A DNA stretch of 64,000 bases, taken from contig NZ_JAJOMA010000014.1 of NCBI RefSeq assembly GCF_021129235.1, positions 158,930 through 222,929 of the forward strand, in the 5' to 3' direction. The notes below the pieces were generated by a model. It searched no databases, was not told the DNA's origin, and worked only from the letters and a program-made list of their open reading frames with translations. Within the stretch, counting starts at the first letter, position 1. The number at the start of each line of letters is the position of its first letter. The translations under genes were made by a program, and so were the position numbers. Below, piece after piece: positions 16,059 through 23,930 of this stretch. Source of the DNA: Kineosporia mesophila (GTDB lineage Bacteria; Actinomycetota; Actinomycetes; Actinomycetales; Kineosporiaceae).

Positions 16059-16254
16059 GTCAGATCCTTGTGACCGCAATATCCTTTTTGTCGCATCACG
16101 GCCACGGGCCACCCTCCCCCCACCGCACCACCTCTGCGAGTCCAGATGCCCCCCCGACCGGCAGCCGACCGGGTGGCGATCCGCACACCGTCCCGGATTT
16201 CTTTTCCGCCCGGCCCTGGCAGGCTGGGGTCAGCAGCCGGACAAAGGAGAGATA

Positions 16255-17220
16255 GTGCGCGCAGTTCGCGTGACGAGTACGGGCGGCCCCGAGGCGCTGG
16301 AGATCGGCGAGGTGCCGGAGCCGGTCGCCGGCCCGGGCGAGGTCCTGATCGACGTCGAGGCAGCCGGGGTGAACTTTCCCGATGTGCTGCTGAGCCGGGA
16401 CCTTTACCAGCACAGGCCCGGAATCCCCTTCGTGCTGGGAGGTGAGGTGGCGGGCACCGTGCGGGAGGCGTCCCCCGATTCGGGGTTCGTGGCCGGTGAC
16501 CGGGTGGCCGCGGCGACTACGACGGGCGCGTTCGCGCAGACCGTCGCCGCGCCGGTGGGCATGGTCGGGCCGCTGCCGGGCAAGACCGGTTTCGTCACCG
16601 GCGCCTGCCTGCCGATGAACTACCTGACCATGTCGTTCGCGCTGAACACCCGGGCCGGTGTGCTGCCGGGCCAGACGGTGCTCGTGCACGGTGCGGCCGG
16701 CGGGATCGGCACGGCCACCGTCCAGCTGGCCAAAGCGCTCGGCGCCCGGGTGATCTCGGTCGTCTCGACGCCCGAGAAGGCGGAGTTCGTCAAGGAGCTG
16801 GGCTCCGACGAGGTGGTGCTGGCCGACGGCTTCAAGGACGCGGTGCTCTCCTACACGGCGGGCGCGGGGGTCGATGTGGTGGTCGACCCGGTGGGCGGCG
16901 ACCGGTTCACCGACTCGCTGCGCTGCCTGGCGCCGCTGGGCCGCCTGCTGGTGGTCGGTTTCACCGAGGGCAGCATCCCGACGGTGAAAGTGAACCGGCT
17001 GCTGCTGAACAACGTCGACGTGCGCGGCGTGGGCTGGGGCGCCTTCACCACGAAGTACCCGCAGGCCTGGCGGCGTGAGTGGGACCGGCTGATGCCCCTG
17101 CTGAAGTCGGGCGTGCTGGAACCGCCCGTGCACCGCATCTACTCGCTGGAGCGGGCCGCCGAGGCGATCGCGCTGCTCGAGGAGCGGGCGGTGTTCGGCA
17201 AAGTCGTCATCCAGCCGTAA
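16255..17220 (+). CDS. NADPH:quinone oxidoreductase-like MDR protein (zinc-free)
   Basis: A 321-aa medium-chain dehydrogenase/reductase. The GTG at 16255 follows AAAGGAGAGATA. The GroES-like half has GVNFPDVLLSRDLYQ, and the Rossmann half has VLVHGAAGGIGTATVQLAKALGA for NADPH. Zinc-ligand cysteines are absent, as in the QOR/zeta-crystallin subgroup. The conserved DPVGG follows. The electron acceptor is not known. It stands alone on the plus strand, converging on the EVE gene. Confidence 0.88.
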   Translation: MRAVRVTSTGGPEALEIGEVPEPVAGPGEVLIDVEAAGVNFPDVLLSRDLYQHRPGIPFVLGGEVAGTVREASPDSGFVAGDRVAAATTTGAFAQTVAAPVGMVGPLPGKTGFVTGACLPMNYLTMSFALNTRAGVLPGQTVLVHGAAGGIGTATVQLAKALGARVISVVSTPEKAEFVKELGSDEVVLADGFKDAVLSYTAGAGVDVVVDPVGGDRFTDSLRCLAPLGRLLVVGFTEGSIPTVKVNRLLLNNVDVRGVGWGAFTTKYPQAWRREWDRLMPLLKSGVLEPPVHRIYSLERAAEAIALLEERAVFGKVVIQP

Positions 17221-17236
17221 GACGCTCGCGGCGGGG

Positions 17237-17674
17237 TCATGAGGGTTGGCTCATGACCCCGCGCAGGGTCTCGAAGTCGGCCAGGCTCAGCGGCACGAGC
17301 CCGTACCGCAGCGCGTAGCCCCAGTTCGGCGCGCTGGTGAGCTCCAGGACGACGTCGGCGATCGCCACCGGCGTCACCGGCTCGAATGCCACGTCGCGCC
17401 GCCACGGCCGGAACGTGCCGTGCGCGCCCATACTCATCATCTCGTCGGCCTGATACGGCTCGTCGTCGGCGACCACCCCCAGCTGCGTCACCGCCCGCAG
17501 CGGTTTCGTGTCGCTCATGCGCTGTTTCGACGAGTAGAAGACGAACCCGTCACCACGGCGCAGGCGCCGCAGATTGTTCCGCTTGCCGTGATTCAGCTGG
17601 ATCCACCCCTTCTCCGCACCGATCGCCGCGTGCTCCGCGGAGACGACTCCCATCCAGGCCTGTTCCATGTCCAT
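17237..17674 (-). CDS. EVE-domain protein
   Basis: A 145-aa protein of the EVE (PUA-like) fold. It shows the family pattern: a start of WMGVVSAEH, KGWIQLNHGKRNNLRRLRRGDGFVFYSS, RDVAFEPVTPVAIADVV and NWGYALRYGLVPLSLADF. EVE domains read modified bases or RNA and often occur in stress or defence settings. The partner here is unknown. It is divergent from the WYL regulator, with a 55-bp shared control region carrying a palindrome. Confidence 0.82.
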   Translation of the reverse strand: MDMEQAWMGVVSAEHAAIGAEKGWIQLNHGKRNNLRRLRRGDGFVFYSSKQRMSDTKPLRAVTQLGVVADDEPYQADEMMSMGAHGTFRPWRRDVAFEPVTPVAIADVVLELTSAPNWGYALRYGLVPLSLADFETLRGVMSQPS

Positions 17675-17692
17675 GACTCCATCCTCGGCCGA

Positions 17693-17717
17693 ATACCTGC
17701 CAGGACGTGTCAGGTAT
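17693..17717. promoter_or_regulatory. Operator-like palindrome between EVE and WYL genes
   Basis: ATACCTGCCA (17693-17702) and TGTCAGGTAT (17708-17717) are inverted with one mismatch around GGACG. The right arm overlaps a possible -10 (TATTAA, 17715-17720), 10 nt before the GTG of the WYL gene. It is the likely site for WYL autoregulation and for EVE control. Confidence 0.55.
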
Positions 17718-17729
17718 TAACGTGGATCC

Positions 17730-18671
17730 GTGAAGTCCGACCGCCTGCTCGCACTGATGCTGCTCCTGCAGGCCCGCAGCCCGCGCTCGGCCACCGATCT
17801 GGCCGAGCAGCTCGAGGTGTCGGTGCGCACGATCTACCGTGATGCGCAGGCCCTCTCGTCGGCCGGGGTGCCGGTCTACGCCGAACGGGGCCGCAGCGGG
17901 GGTATCGCCCTGCTGCCCGGCTACCGCACGCAGGTCCCGGGGCTGACCGCCGACGAGTCGAGCGCCCTGTTCGTGCTCATGACCAGCACCGCCCACACCG
18001 ATCTGGGTCTGGGCGGCGCGATCGGGCCGGCCCTGCGCAAGGTGCTGGCCTCGCTGCCCGAGACCCAGCGCGACACCGCCGGCCTGATCCGCGAGCGCAT
18101 CCTCGTCGATCCCACCCGCTGGCGGTCGGCCGACACCCGGCCCGAGCACCTGGGCAGCGTGCAGACGGCCGTGCTCGAGGGGCGTCGTGTGCGGATGCGG
18201 TACGGGCCGGCCGGGGGCACGTACACGATCGATCCCCTGGGACTCGTCCACAAGGCCGGGGTCTGGCATCTGGTGGCCGAACACCGGCAGATCCTCAAGA
18301 CTTTCCGTGCCGACCGGATCGGCGCCGTCACGGTGCTGGACACCCCGGCCCACCGCCGCGCCGGTTTCGACCTGGCGACCGCCTGGGACACGTTGCAGCG
18401 CGACTTCACCGGTTCCCTGCAGACGGTGCCGGTGCGGGTGCGGGTCCGGAGCCGCATTATCGGCCGGGTGCTGCGCATGCACGGGCAGGAACCGATGAAG
18501 GACGAGGTTCACGACGGGGAATGGGTCGAGACGGTCGTGCGGTTCCCGGCTCTGGCGGCCGCGCAGGCGCTGCTCGCGCACGGGGACGACCTCGAGATCC
18601 TCGATCCCCCTCAACTGCGGGAGCAGTTCGCGGATCTGGGCCGGCGGGTCAGCGAGCTCTACCGCAGGTGA
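17730..18671 (+). CDS. HTH-WYL transcriptional regulator
   Basis: A 313-aa regulator. The N-terminal HTH reads RSATDLAEQLEVSVRTIYRD (about 17-36). A middle WYL domain (about 140-220) has the degenerate triad in GVWHLVAEHRQILKTFRADRIGAV, and a WCX-type C-terminal domain ends in FADLGRRVSELY. WYL proteins bind nucleic acids or nucleotides and often answer DNA damage or phage stress. The GTG is placed 10 nt after a possible -10, so a very short or absent leader is likely. Its stop lies within the terminator stem. Confidence 0.88.
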   Translation: MKSDRLLALMLLLQARSPRSATDLAEQLEVSVRTIYRDAQALSSAGVPVYAERGRSGGIALLPGYRTQVPGLTADESSALFVLMTSTAHTDLGLGGAIGPALRKVLASLPETQRDTAGLIRERILVDPTRWRSADTRPEHLGSVQTAVLEGRRVRMRYGPAGGTYTIDPLGLVHKAGVWHLVAEHRQILKTFRADRIGAVTVLDTPAHRRAGFDLATAWDTLQRDFTGSLQTVPVRVRVRSRIIGRVLRMHGQEPMKDEVHDGEWVETVVRFPALAAAQALLAHGDDLEILDPPQLREQFADLGRRVSELYRR

Positions 18672-18709
18672 GGGGCGCGGCACCTGGTTCCGGCGCCGCA
18701 CCCCTCACC
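18667..18709. terminator. Bidirectional terminator between WYL and SMP-30-like genes
   Basis: GGTGAGGGGCGCGGC (18667-18681) pairs with GCCGCACCCCTCACC (18695-18709), 14 of 15 positions, around a 13-nt loop. The WYL stop codon is inside the left arm. Confidence 0.75.
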
Positions 18710-18720
18710 GCATCGACCGG

Positions 18721-19707
18721 TCAGCCGCCGTTGGACTGCCGGACCCCCCGGTCGCGGGCCCGGAAGGTGTACACGAACCCACCGGACGGACCGCTGACGG
18801 TGACGTACGCGTCTTTCGTTCCCGGTCGGATCGCCAGGTTCGTGGCCGAGTAGTCGCCGTCGTCGGGCACCGGCAGGTCGATCGTGTCGAGGTGGTCGCC
18901 GTTGCGGCCGAACACCATGACCCGGGCCTGACGGTGGAACATCTGGTAGACGTTCCCCGACGCGTCCACCGCGTTCGAGTCGACCTGGGCGAGCCCCGCG
19001 TCCACCCGCACGGCCGGGTACTGCGTGGCGACGGCCTTCCCACCGACCGTGAGACCCAGCCGGTCGATGCGGTTCCCGGAGTACTCGCTGATCCAGAGGC
19101 CCTCGTACGTCGCGTCGAACGAGACGCCGTTGGGGGCGGGCAGTTCGTCCGCGAGCACGGTGGCCTCCTGGCCGTCGCGGTCGATCCGCACGATGCGGCC
19201 CTGGTCCGGCCCGCCCGGCTCGTCGTGGCCGGTGGTGTCGCTGACGTAGAGGTTGCCCTCCGGGTCGAACGTCAGGTCGTCGGGCTTCATCACGGCGCCG
19301 TCGACCTGGCCGGTGAAGAACACCCGCGGGTCATCGCCGTCCAGGCTGATGCTGTCGATCGCTCCGGCCGCGAAGTCGGTCAGGTACAGGCGGCCGTCGT
19401 ACGGGCTGATCTGGGCCGAGGTCCAGGCGCTGCTCGCATCGGTGAGGAATCCCTTCACCGAGCGCTTCCTCACGTCGATCGTCAGCACCTTGGGCTCACC
19501 GGCGGGCGCGGTGACGTCCACCACGAGCAGCGAGCCGTCGGGGGTGAACACCGGCCCCTCCAGCAAGGTCATGCCGGTGGCCTCGTGCACGTCGCTGACC
19601 TTGAGCAGTCGCCGTCCGTCCGGGTCAGCTCCGGCCGCGACCTCGGAACCGCAACCGCTCAGTACCAGAACGGCCACCATTCCCAGGGCCGGCCATCCCC
19701 GGCTCAT
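18721..19707 (-). CDS. SMP-30/gluconolactonase-like lipoprotein
   Basis: A 328-aa predicted lipoprotein (signal ending VLSGCGS). The mature part is a six-bladed beta-propeller of the SMP-30/NHL type, with EGPVFTPDGSLLVVD, KPDDLTFDPEGNLYVSD and LPAPNGVSFDATYEGLWISE. The E, N and D positions of these blades are the usual metal ligands of lactonases. Its ATG overlaps the stop of the monooxygenase gene (ATGA). Coupling to a Baeyer-Villiger enzyme, which makes esters or lactones, suggests lactone hydrolysis, but the lipid anchor places it outside the membrane. Confidence 0.82.
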   Translation of the reverse strand: MSRGWPALGMVAVLVLSGCGSEVAAGADPDGRRLLKVSDVHEATGMTLLEGPVFTPDGSLLVVDVTAPAGEPKVLTIDVRKRSVKGFLTDASSAWTSAQISPYDGRLYLTDFAAGAIDSISLDGDDPRVFFTGQVDGAVMKPDDLTFDPEGNLYVSDTTGHDEPGGPDQGRIVRIDRDGQEATVLADELPAPNGVSFDATYEGLWISEYSGNRIDRLGLTVGGKAVATQYPAVRVDAGLAQVDSNAVDASGNVYQMFHRQARVMVFGRNGDHLDTIDLPVPDDGDYSATNLAIRPGTKDAYVTVSGPSGGFVYTFRARDRGVRQSNGG

Positions 19708-21554
19708 CGGGTCCCGCTCTGCGCGGACGGCACCAGCACGTCATCGAGATGCTCGGCCCGCCATTCGCGCAGCAGCCGGTGAAAGGCGACCGGTCCAGGT
19801 GAATAGGTCCGGGCCGCAACCGTTCTGCCCTCAGCGTTGTAGTAGCCGGGGGTGCACTCGGCCTGGAAGGCCGTGGTGTCCGCCGAGACCTCCTCGATGG
19901 TCCGCACCCACGCCACCGCGTCGTCCGTCCGCGGTTCCACGCACCGGGCCCCGGTCTCGGCCGCCCGGGCCACCACCGCACCGATGTGATCGGCCTGTTC
20001 CTGCAGGATGTGCACGAAGTTGACCGCATTCGCGTTCTGCATCGACCCGAGCAGGAACAGGTTCGGGTAACCCGGGCTGTAGAGGCCGTGCAGGGTCTGC
20101 GGCCCGTGCTCGCGCCAGGTGTCCAGCAGCGCGCGGCCCCCACGCCCGATCACCGGCAGCGCCCCGGTGACGACCCCGGACCGGCCCACGTCGAACCCGG
20201 TGGCGAAGATGACGCAGTCGACGGGGTACTCGTCCTCCCCCACCACCACGCCGGTCTCCGTCATCCGGGTGATGCCCCCGGTGTCGGCCGTGTCGACGAG
20301 GGTCACGGTGGGCCGGTTGAAGGTGGGCAGGTACTCGTCGCTGAAACCGGGCCGCTTGCACATGTACCGGTACCAGGGCTTGAGCTTCTCGGCCGCCGCG
20401 GGGTCGCTCACCACCTCGTCCACCCGGGCCCGGATCTCGTTCATCGCCCGCGCGTCCAGCATCTCGTCCGTCAACTGGCGCTCGGGTTCGGGCACCGAGG
20501 TGTCCACGACACCGGCGAGGTAGGTCCGCTGCAGGCGGGCCGTCCTCGTCCACCCGTCCTGGATCAGGTCCTCGTCCACCGGCTCCCCGGTGACCGCGGC
20601 CAGGAAGTTGTTCATCCGGTCGCGCTGCCACCCGGGTTTCAGCGACGCCGGCCAGTTCTCGGCGAGCGGGCGGTTGTCCCGCACCCCCACGGTGGAGGGG
20701 GTGCGCTGGAAGACGTAGAGGTGCTGGGCGTCTCGGCCCACGTGCGGCACCACCTGGAGACCGGTCGCCCCGGTGCCGATCACGGCCACCCGCTTGTCGT
20801 TCAGCCCGGTCAGGCCGCCCTCGGCCGTGCCCCCGGTGTAGGCGTAGTCCCAGCGGCTGGTGTGGAAGGTGTTCCCGCGGAACGTGTCGATGCCGGGAAT
20901 GCCGGGGAGTTTCGGCTGGGTCAGGGTGCCTTGGGAGACGACGACGTACCGGGCCCGCACCACGTCGCCGCGATCGGTCCCGGCCACCCACTCGTCGTTC
21001 TCCTCGTCCCAGGTCAGCGCGGTCACCCGGGTCTGGAACAGGGCGTGCTCGTAGAGCCGGTAGTGCTCGGCGATCGCCACCGCATGGCGTCGGATCTCCT
21101 CACCGGGCGCGTACCGCCGGGTCGGCACCGTGCCGACCTCTTCCAGCAGCGGCATGTAGACGGAAGCCTCGATGTCGCAATGGATCCCGGGATACCGGTT
21201 CCAGTACCAGGTACCGCCGACGTCACCCGCCTCGTCCGTCAGGCGGATCCGTTCCAGCCCCGTCTCCCGCAACCGGGCCCCGGTCAGGAGGCCCCCGAAA
21301 CCCGCGCCGACCACCAGGGCGTCCACCCGGTCGTCCACCGGTCTGCGCTCGATCGTCGGCGTATAAGGGTCTTTCGCGTAGTACCCGTACTTCCCCGTCG
21401 CCGATCGGTACTGGGCCACGCCTTCCGCTCTCAGGCGACGATCACGTTCGTGCGCGTACTTGGCCCGCAGTCTTTCGAGTTCCCGTACCTCGATGTCCAC
21501 TGCCCCGATGTCGATGCCAGCCGCAGAAGCCACGCAGGTCCTCAATCCCGACAC
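19704..21554 (-). CDS. Baeyer-Villiger-type flavin monooxygenase
   Basis: A 616-aa FAD/NADPH enzyme that inserts oxygen next to a ketone. The FAD Rossmann motif GAGFGG, GGTWYWNRYPG, the BVMO fingerprint FRGNTFHTSRWDY and a second nucleotide motif GTGATGLQ are all present. The frame opens at 21626, but that stretch covers an operator. GTG at 21552-21554 has GGAAGG 6 nt upstream and is preferred; a GTG at 21500 is also possible. An N-terminal extension of about 80 residues precedes the FAD domain, as in larger BVMOs. It is co-transcribed with the SMP-30-like gene and divergent from MarR. Confidence 0.88.
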   Translation of the reverse strand: MSGLRTCVASAAGIDIGAVDIEVRELERLRAKYAHERDRRLRAEGVAQYRSATGKYGYYAKDPYTPTIERRPVDDRVDALVVGAGFGGLLTGARLRETGLERIRLTDEAGDVGGTWYWNRYPGIHCDIEASVYMPLLEEVGTVPTRRYAPGEEIRRHAVAIAEHYRLYEHALFQTRVTALTWDEENDEWVAGTDRGDVVRARYVVVSQGTLTQPKLPGIPGIDTFRGNTFHTSRWDYAYTGGTAEGGLTGLNDKRVAVIGTGATGLQVVPHVGRDAQHLYVFQRTPSTVGVRDNRPLAENWPASLKPGWQRDRMNNFLAAVTGEPVDEDLIQDGWTRTARLQRTYLAGVVDTSVPEPERQLTDEMLDARAMNEIRARVDEVVSDPAAAEKLKPWYRYMCKRPGFSDEYLPTFNRPTVTLVDTADTGGITRMTETGVVVGEDEYPVDCVIFATGFDVGRSGVVTGALPVIGRGGRALLDTWREHGPQTLHGLYSPGYPNLFLLGSMQNANAVNFVHILQEQADHIGAVVARAAETGARCVEPRTDDAVAWVRTIEEVSADTTAFQAECTPGYYNAEGRTVAARTYSPGPVAFHRLLREWRAEHLDDVLVPSAQSGTR

Positions 21555-21605
21555 GCCAGGCCTTCCGCCCGGCACGTCGTTGCTCGATACCGTCGGTCGC
21601 CAAAA

Positions 21606-21653
21606 GGTTAGCATCGCCCTAACCATTTGCCACTGGTTGCATACTGACGTCCG
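21606..21653. promoter_or_regulatory. MarR operator and likely leaderless marR promoter
   Basis: GGTTAG (21606-21611) and CTAACC (21619-21624) form an inverted repeat with a 7-bp centre in the divergent region between the monooxygenase and the MarR gene. CATACT (21640-21645) lies 8 nt before the MarR GTG, fitting a -10 of an mRNA that begins at the start codon. Confidence 0.55.
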
Positions 21654-22105
21654 TGAACGGCGAGGAAGAACGCGATCGGCTGCTCCAGGCGCTCGGGGAG
21701 GCCCGGGTGGCGATGGAGAACTCCCTCCTGCCCGGCACCATGCGCCCGCTGCTCGACACCGACATGACGTTCGCGCAGCTCAAGGTGCTCACCATGCTGG
21801 CGACCACACCCGGCGGCCTGACCGTGCGGGGCCTGGCCGACAGCTTCGGGGTGTCCATGGCCTCGATGTCGACCATGATCGACCGGCTGGTAGCCCAGGG
21901 GGCCGCGCAGCGCGACGTGGACAGTTCCGACAGCCGGGTGCGCCGTATCCACGTCACCCCGCTCGGGCGCGACGCGCTGCACCGGATCGTCAGTGCCCGA
22001 CCGGAGTTCGACGACCAGACTCTGCAATACCTGTCATTGGACGACCTGCGTGCGCTCACCCAGGGAATGCAGGCGGTGGCCCGGGTCTTCGCGGCTAGAG
22101 AGTGA
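21653..22105 (+). CDS. MarR-family transcriptional regulator
   Basis: A 150-aa winged-helix regulator. The DNA-binding part reads MTFAQLKVLTMLATTP and LTVRGLADSFGVSMASMSTMIDRLVAQGAAQRDVDSSDSRVRRIHVTPLG, with the family's D-x-R-D/S-x-R wing. It is divergent from the BVMO operon and probably represses it until a phenolic or ketone substrate binds. The GTG start has no clear ribosome-binding site, in line with a leaderless mRNA. It overlaps the convergent reductase gene by 11 bp. Confidence 0.88.
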   Translation: MNGEEERDRLLQALGEARVAMENSLLPGTMRPLLDTDMTFAQLKVLTMLATTPGGLTVRGLADSFGVSMASMSTMIDRLVAQGAAQRDVDSSDSRVRRIHVTPLGRDALHRIVSARPEFDDQTLQYLSLDDLRALTQGMQAVARVFAARE

Positions 22106-23192
22106 CCACGAGCTTGGTCGCGGAGACGCCCTTGCGCTGCCGATCCATCGCGTGCTGCAGATCGTCCAGAGAGCTGCCGGCAACGGACGCGGGTGGGAAC
22201 GGCCGGTAGCGGCCCTCCGCGAGCGCGTCGGGCAGGAAGTCCCGGAAGATCGCGGGGGCCACCTCGTTCTTCTTCAGGTCCGACCCGATGACGAACTTCA
22301 GCCGCACCCCGCGCCGCCAGGCCGCCCACTGCCAGCTGACCATGCCGCCGATCATCCCGGTCGCCGCGCGGGGCAGGGAGAAACCGTTCTCGAACGTCAC
22401 GGGGGCCGTGGCCATGGACACGAGACGGTTGCCGCGGCACTGCCCGGCGATGCGGATGCAGGCCGGCGTCGATCCGGGCCCGACCGCCAGGGCCCCGGCG
22501 AACTCACGGCCGGCGAAGGCCTCGACGATGTCCGCCTCGACCGTCGGGCTGCGGTAGTCGAACACCCGGGCCGCGCCCAGGTCCCTCAGCCGGTCGGCGT
22601 TGTGTGGTGAGGCGGTGGTGATCACCTCGTACCCGGCGGCCACGGCCAGCTGGATCGCGTTGGCGCCCACGCTCGTGGAGCCGCCCCAGACCAGCACCGT
22701 CTTACCCGAGGGCGGCGGCGTGGCGGTCGGGTGCGGCAGGGCCAGGTGGTCTTTCTGGAAGAGCGCGCAGGCCGCGGTGGAGAGCCCCAGGGGCAGCACC
22801 GCGGCGTCGGTGTAGGACAGGTCCGGCGGCAGTGGACTGGCCAGCCGCTCCTCGGCCACCGTGTACTCCTGGAACGCGCCCTGAGCGGCGCTGTCGGCGT
22901 CCTTGTCGGTACCGACCGACAGGGCCAGCACCCGGTCACCGGGCTGGAAGCGGGTCACGTCGGCCCCCACCTCGACCACCTCGCCCGCCAGGTCGGCGCC
23001 GAGCACGGCCGGGTAGGTGAGCCAGGTGTAGGCCACCCGGCCGGCCACCTGGATGACCCAGTCCAGCGGGTTGAGGGCGACGGCGTGATTGCGGACGACG
23101 ATCTGCCCCGGTCCGGGAGTGGTGTAGGACGCGGGTCCGACCTGGAGAGGACGGTTGCGGGCGGGGATCCAGGCGGCGCGGTGGGACGGCAT
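22095..23192 (-). CDS. Zinc-binding-dehydrogenase-family reductase (MDR superfamily)
   Basis: A 365-aa MDR protein. The ATG at 23190-23192 has AGGAGTCGTC upstream; an in-frame start ten codons earlier lies in an operator. The N-terminal GroES fold has NHAVALNPLDWVIQ and YPAVLGADLAGEVVEVG. The nucleotide-binding part is VLVWGGSTSVGANAIQLAVAAGYEVI. Catalytic zinc ligands are not seen, so it is more like enoyl or quinone reductases. It is divergent from a TetR gene and clearly under its operators, which suggests an inducible detoxification role. Confidence 0.85.
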   Translation of the reverse strand: MPSHRAAWIPARNRPLQVGPASYTTPGPGQIVVRNHAVALNPLDWVIQVAGRVAYTWLTYPAVLGADLAGEVVEVGADVTRFQPGDRVLALSVGTDKDADSAAQGAFQEYTVAEERLASPLPPDLSYTDAAVLPLGLSTAACALFQKDHLALPHPTATPPPSGKTVLVWGGSTSVGANAIQLAVAAGYEVITTASPHNADRLRDLGAARVFDYRSPTVEADIVEAFAGREFAGALAVGPGSTPACIRIAGQCRGNRLVSMATAPVTFENGFSLPRAATGMIGGMVSWQWAAWRRGVRLKFVIGSDLKKNEVAPAIFRDFLPDALAEGRYRPFPPASVAGSSLDDLQHAMDRQRKGVSATKLVVTL

Positions 23193-23205
23193 GACGACTC
23201 CTCGT

Positions 23206-23256
23206 GATTGCACTTGGTGCAATCAAGAATGGCATGTGACTGCACCAAGTGCAATC
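23206..23256. promoter_or_regulatory. Two TetR operators between reductase and tetR genes
   Basis: Site 1, GATTGCACTTGGTGCAATC (23206-23224), is a perfect 8-bp-arm palindrome. Site 2 (23238-23256) is the same sequence in reverse with a single change (C for T at 23240). The centres are 32 bp apart, about three helical turns, so both sites face the same side of DNA. Both lie between the divergent starts at 23192 and 23273. Confidence 0.8.
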
Positions 23257-23272
23257 GCAGTAGGATCAGGCC

Positions 23273-23836
23273 ATGGCACGGTGGGAACCGGACGCTCGCG
23301 GGCGTCTGCAGCAGGCGGCCATGGATCTGTTCCAGGAACGCGGGTACGGCGAGGTGACGGTGGCGCAGATCGCCGACCGGGCCGGGCTGACCAAGCGCAC
23401 GTTCTTCAACCACTTCGCCGACAAGCGCGAGGTCTTCTTCGCGAACGCCCAGATGTTCGAGGAGAGCGTGCTGGGCCATCTGGCGGCCGCCGACCCGGAT
23501 CTGCGGCCGATCGACGCCGTCGTGCTGGCCCTCACCCACGCGGGGCTGGAGCTGGCGCCCTACTACGAGTTCGCCAAGGCCCGGATCGCCGTGCTCGCGG
23601 TCACCCCGGAACTCCAGGAGCGCGACCTGGTCAAGTCGGCCGGGATGGTGGTGTCGGTGGCTCAGGTGCTGGGTCGCCGCGGCGTTCCGGAACGCATCGC
23701 CACCTTCGCGGCCCAGGCCGCCCTGTCGATCTTTCCCGTCGCCGCGGCCGAGTGGATAGCCCACCCCACCGCCGACTTTCCGGCGCTGATGCAGAAGACA
23801 CTGGCCGAGTTCCGCGAATCCCTGGCCGGTGCTTAG
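23273..23836 (+). CDS. TetR-family repressor
   Basis: A 187-aa regulator. The HTH reads VTVAQIADRAGLTKRTFFNHFADKREVFF (about 28-56), with the family's FFxHF end. The C-terminal ligand domain has no assignable specificity. The ATG follows AGGATCAGGCC. The twin palindromes immediately upstream are its probable operators and also cover the promoter of the divergent reductase. Confidence 0.9.
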   Translation: MARWEPDARGRLQQAAMDLFQERGYGEVTVAQIADRAGLTKRTFFNHFADKREVFFANAQMFEESVLGHLAAADPDLRPIDAVVLALTHAGLELAPYYEFAKARIAVLAVTPELQERDLVKSAGMVVSVAQVLGRRGVPERIATFAAQAALSIFPVAAAEWIAHPTADFPALMQKTLAEFRESLAGA

Positions 23837-23880
23837 TGCAGTGGCCACGGACGTTCGCCACCCGTCCCCTGCACTCCTCC

Positions 23881-23930
23881 GTTCGTGATCAGGCAGAACC
23901 TCCCCGGGAAGGTTCTGCCTGATCATGAAC
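23881..23930. repeat. Palindromic repeat, copy 2, covering a start codon
   Basis: GTTCGTGATCAGGCAGAACC (23881-23900) is mirrored at 23911-23930 with one mismatch; the centre is TCCCCGGGAA. The arms share TGATCA-GCA-AACC with copies 1 and 3. The ATG of the downstream DUF2332 gene (23925) is inside the right arm, and the best ribosome-binding site, GGAAGG (23908-23912 region), is at the hairpin centre. It may also terminate the TetR transcript. Confidence 0.75.

Noticed and set aside
23881..23930. Simple rho-independent terminator of the TetR gene.
   Set aside because: Possible as a side function, but no T-tract follows, the same arm sequence recurs at two other loci, and it contains the next gene's start codon.
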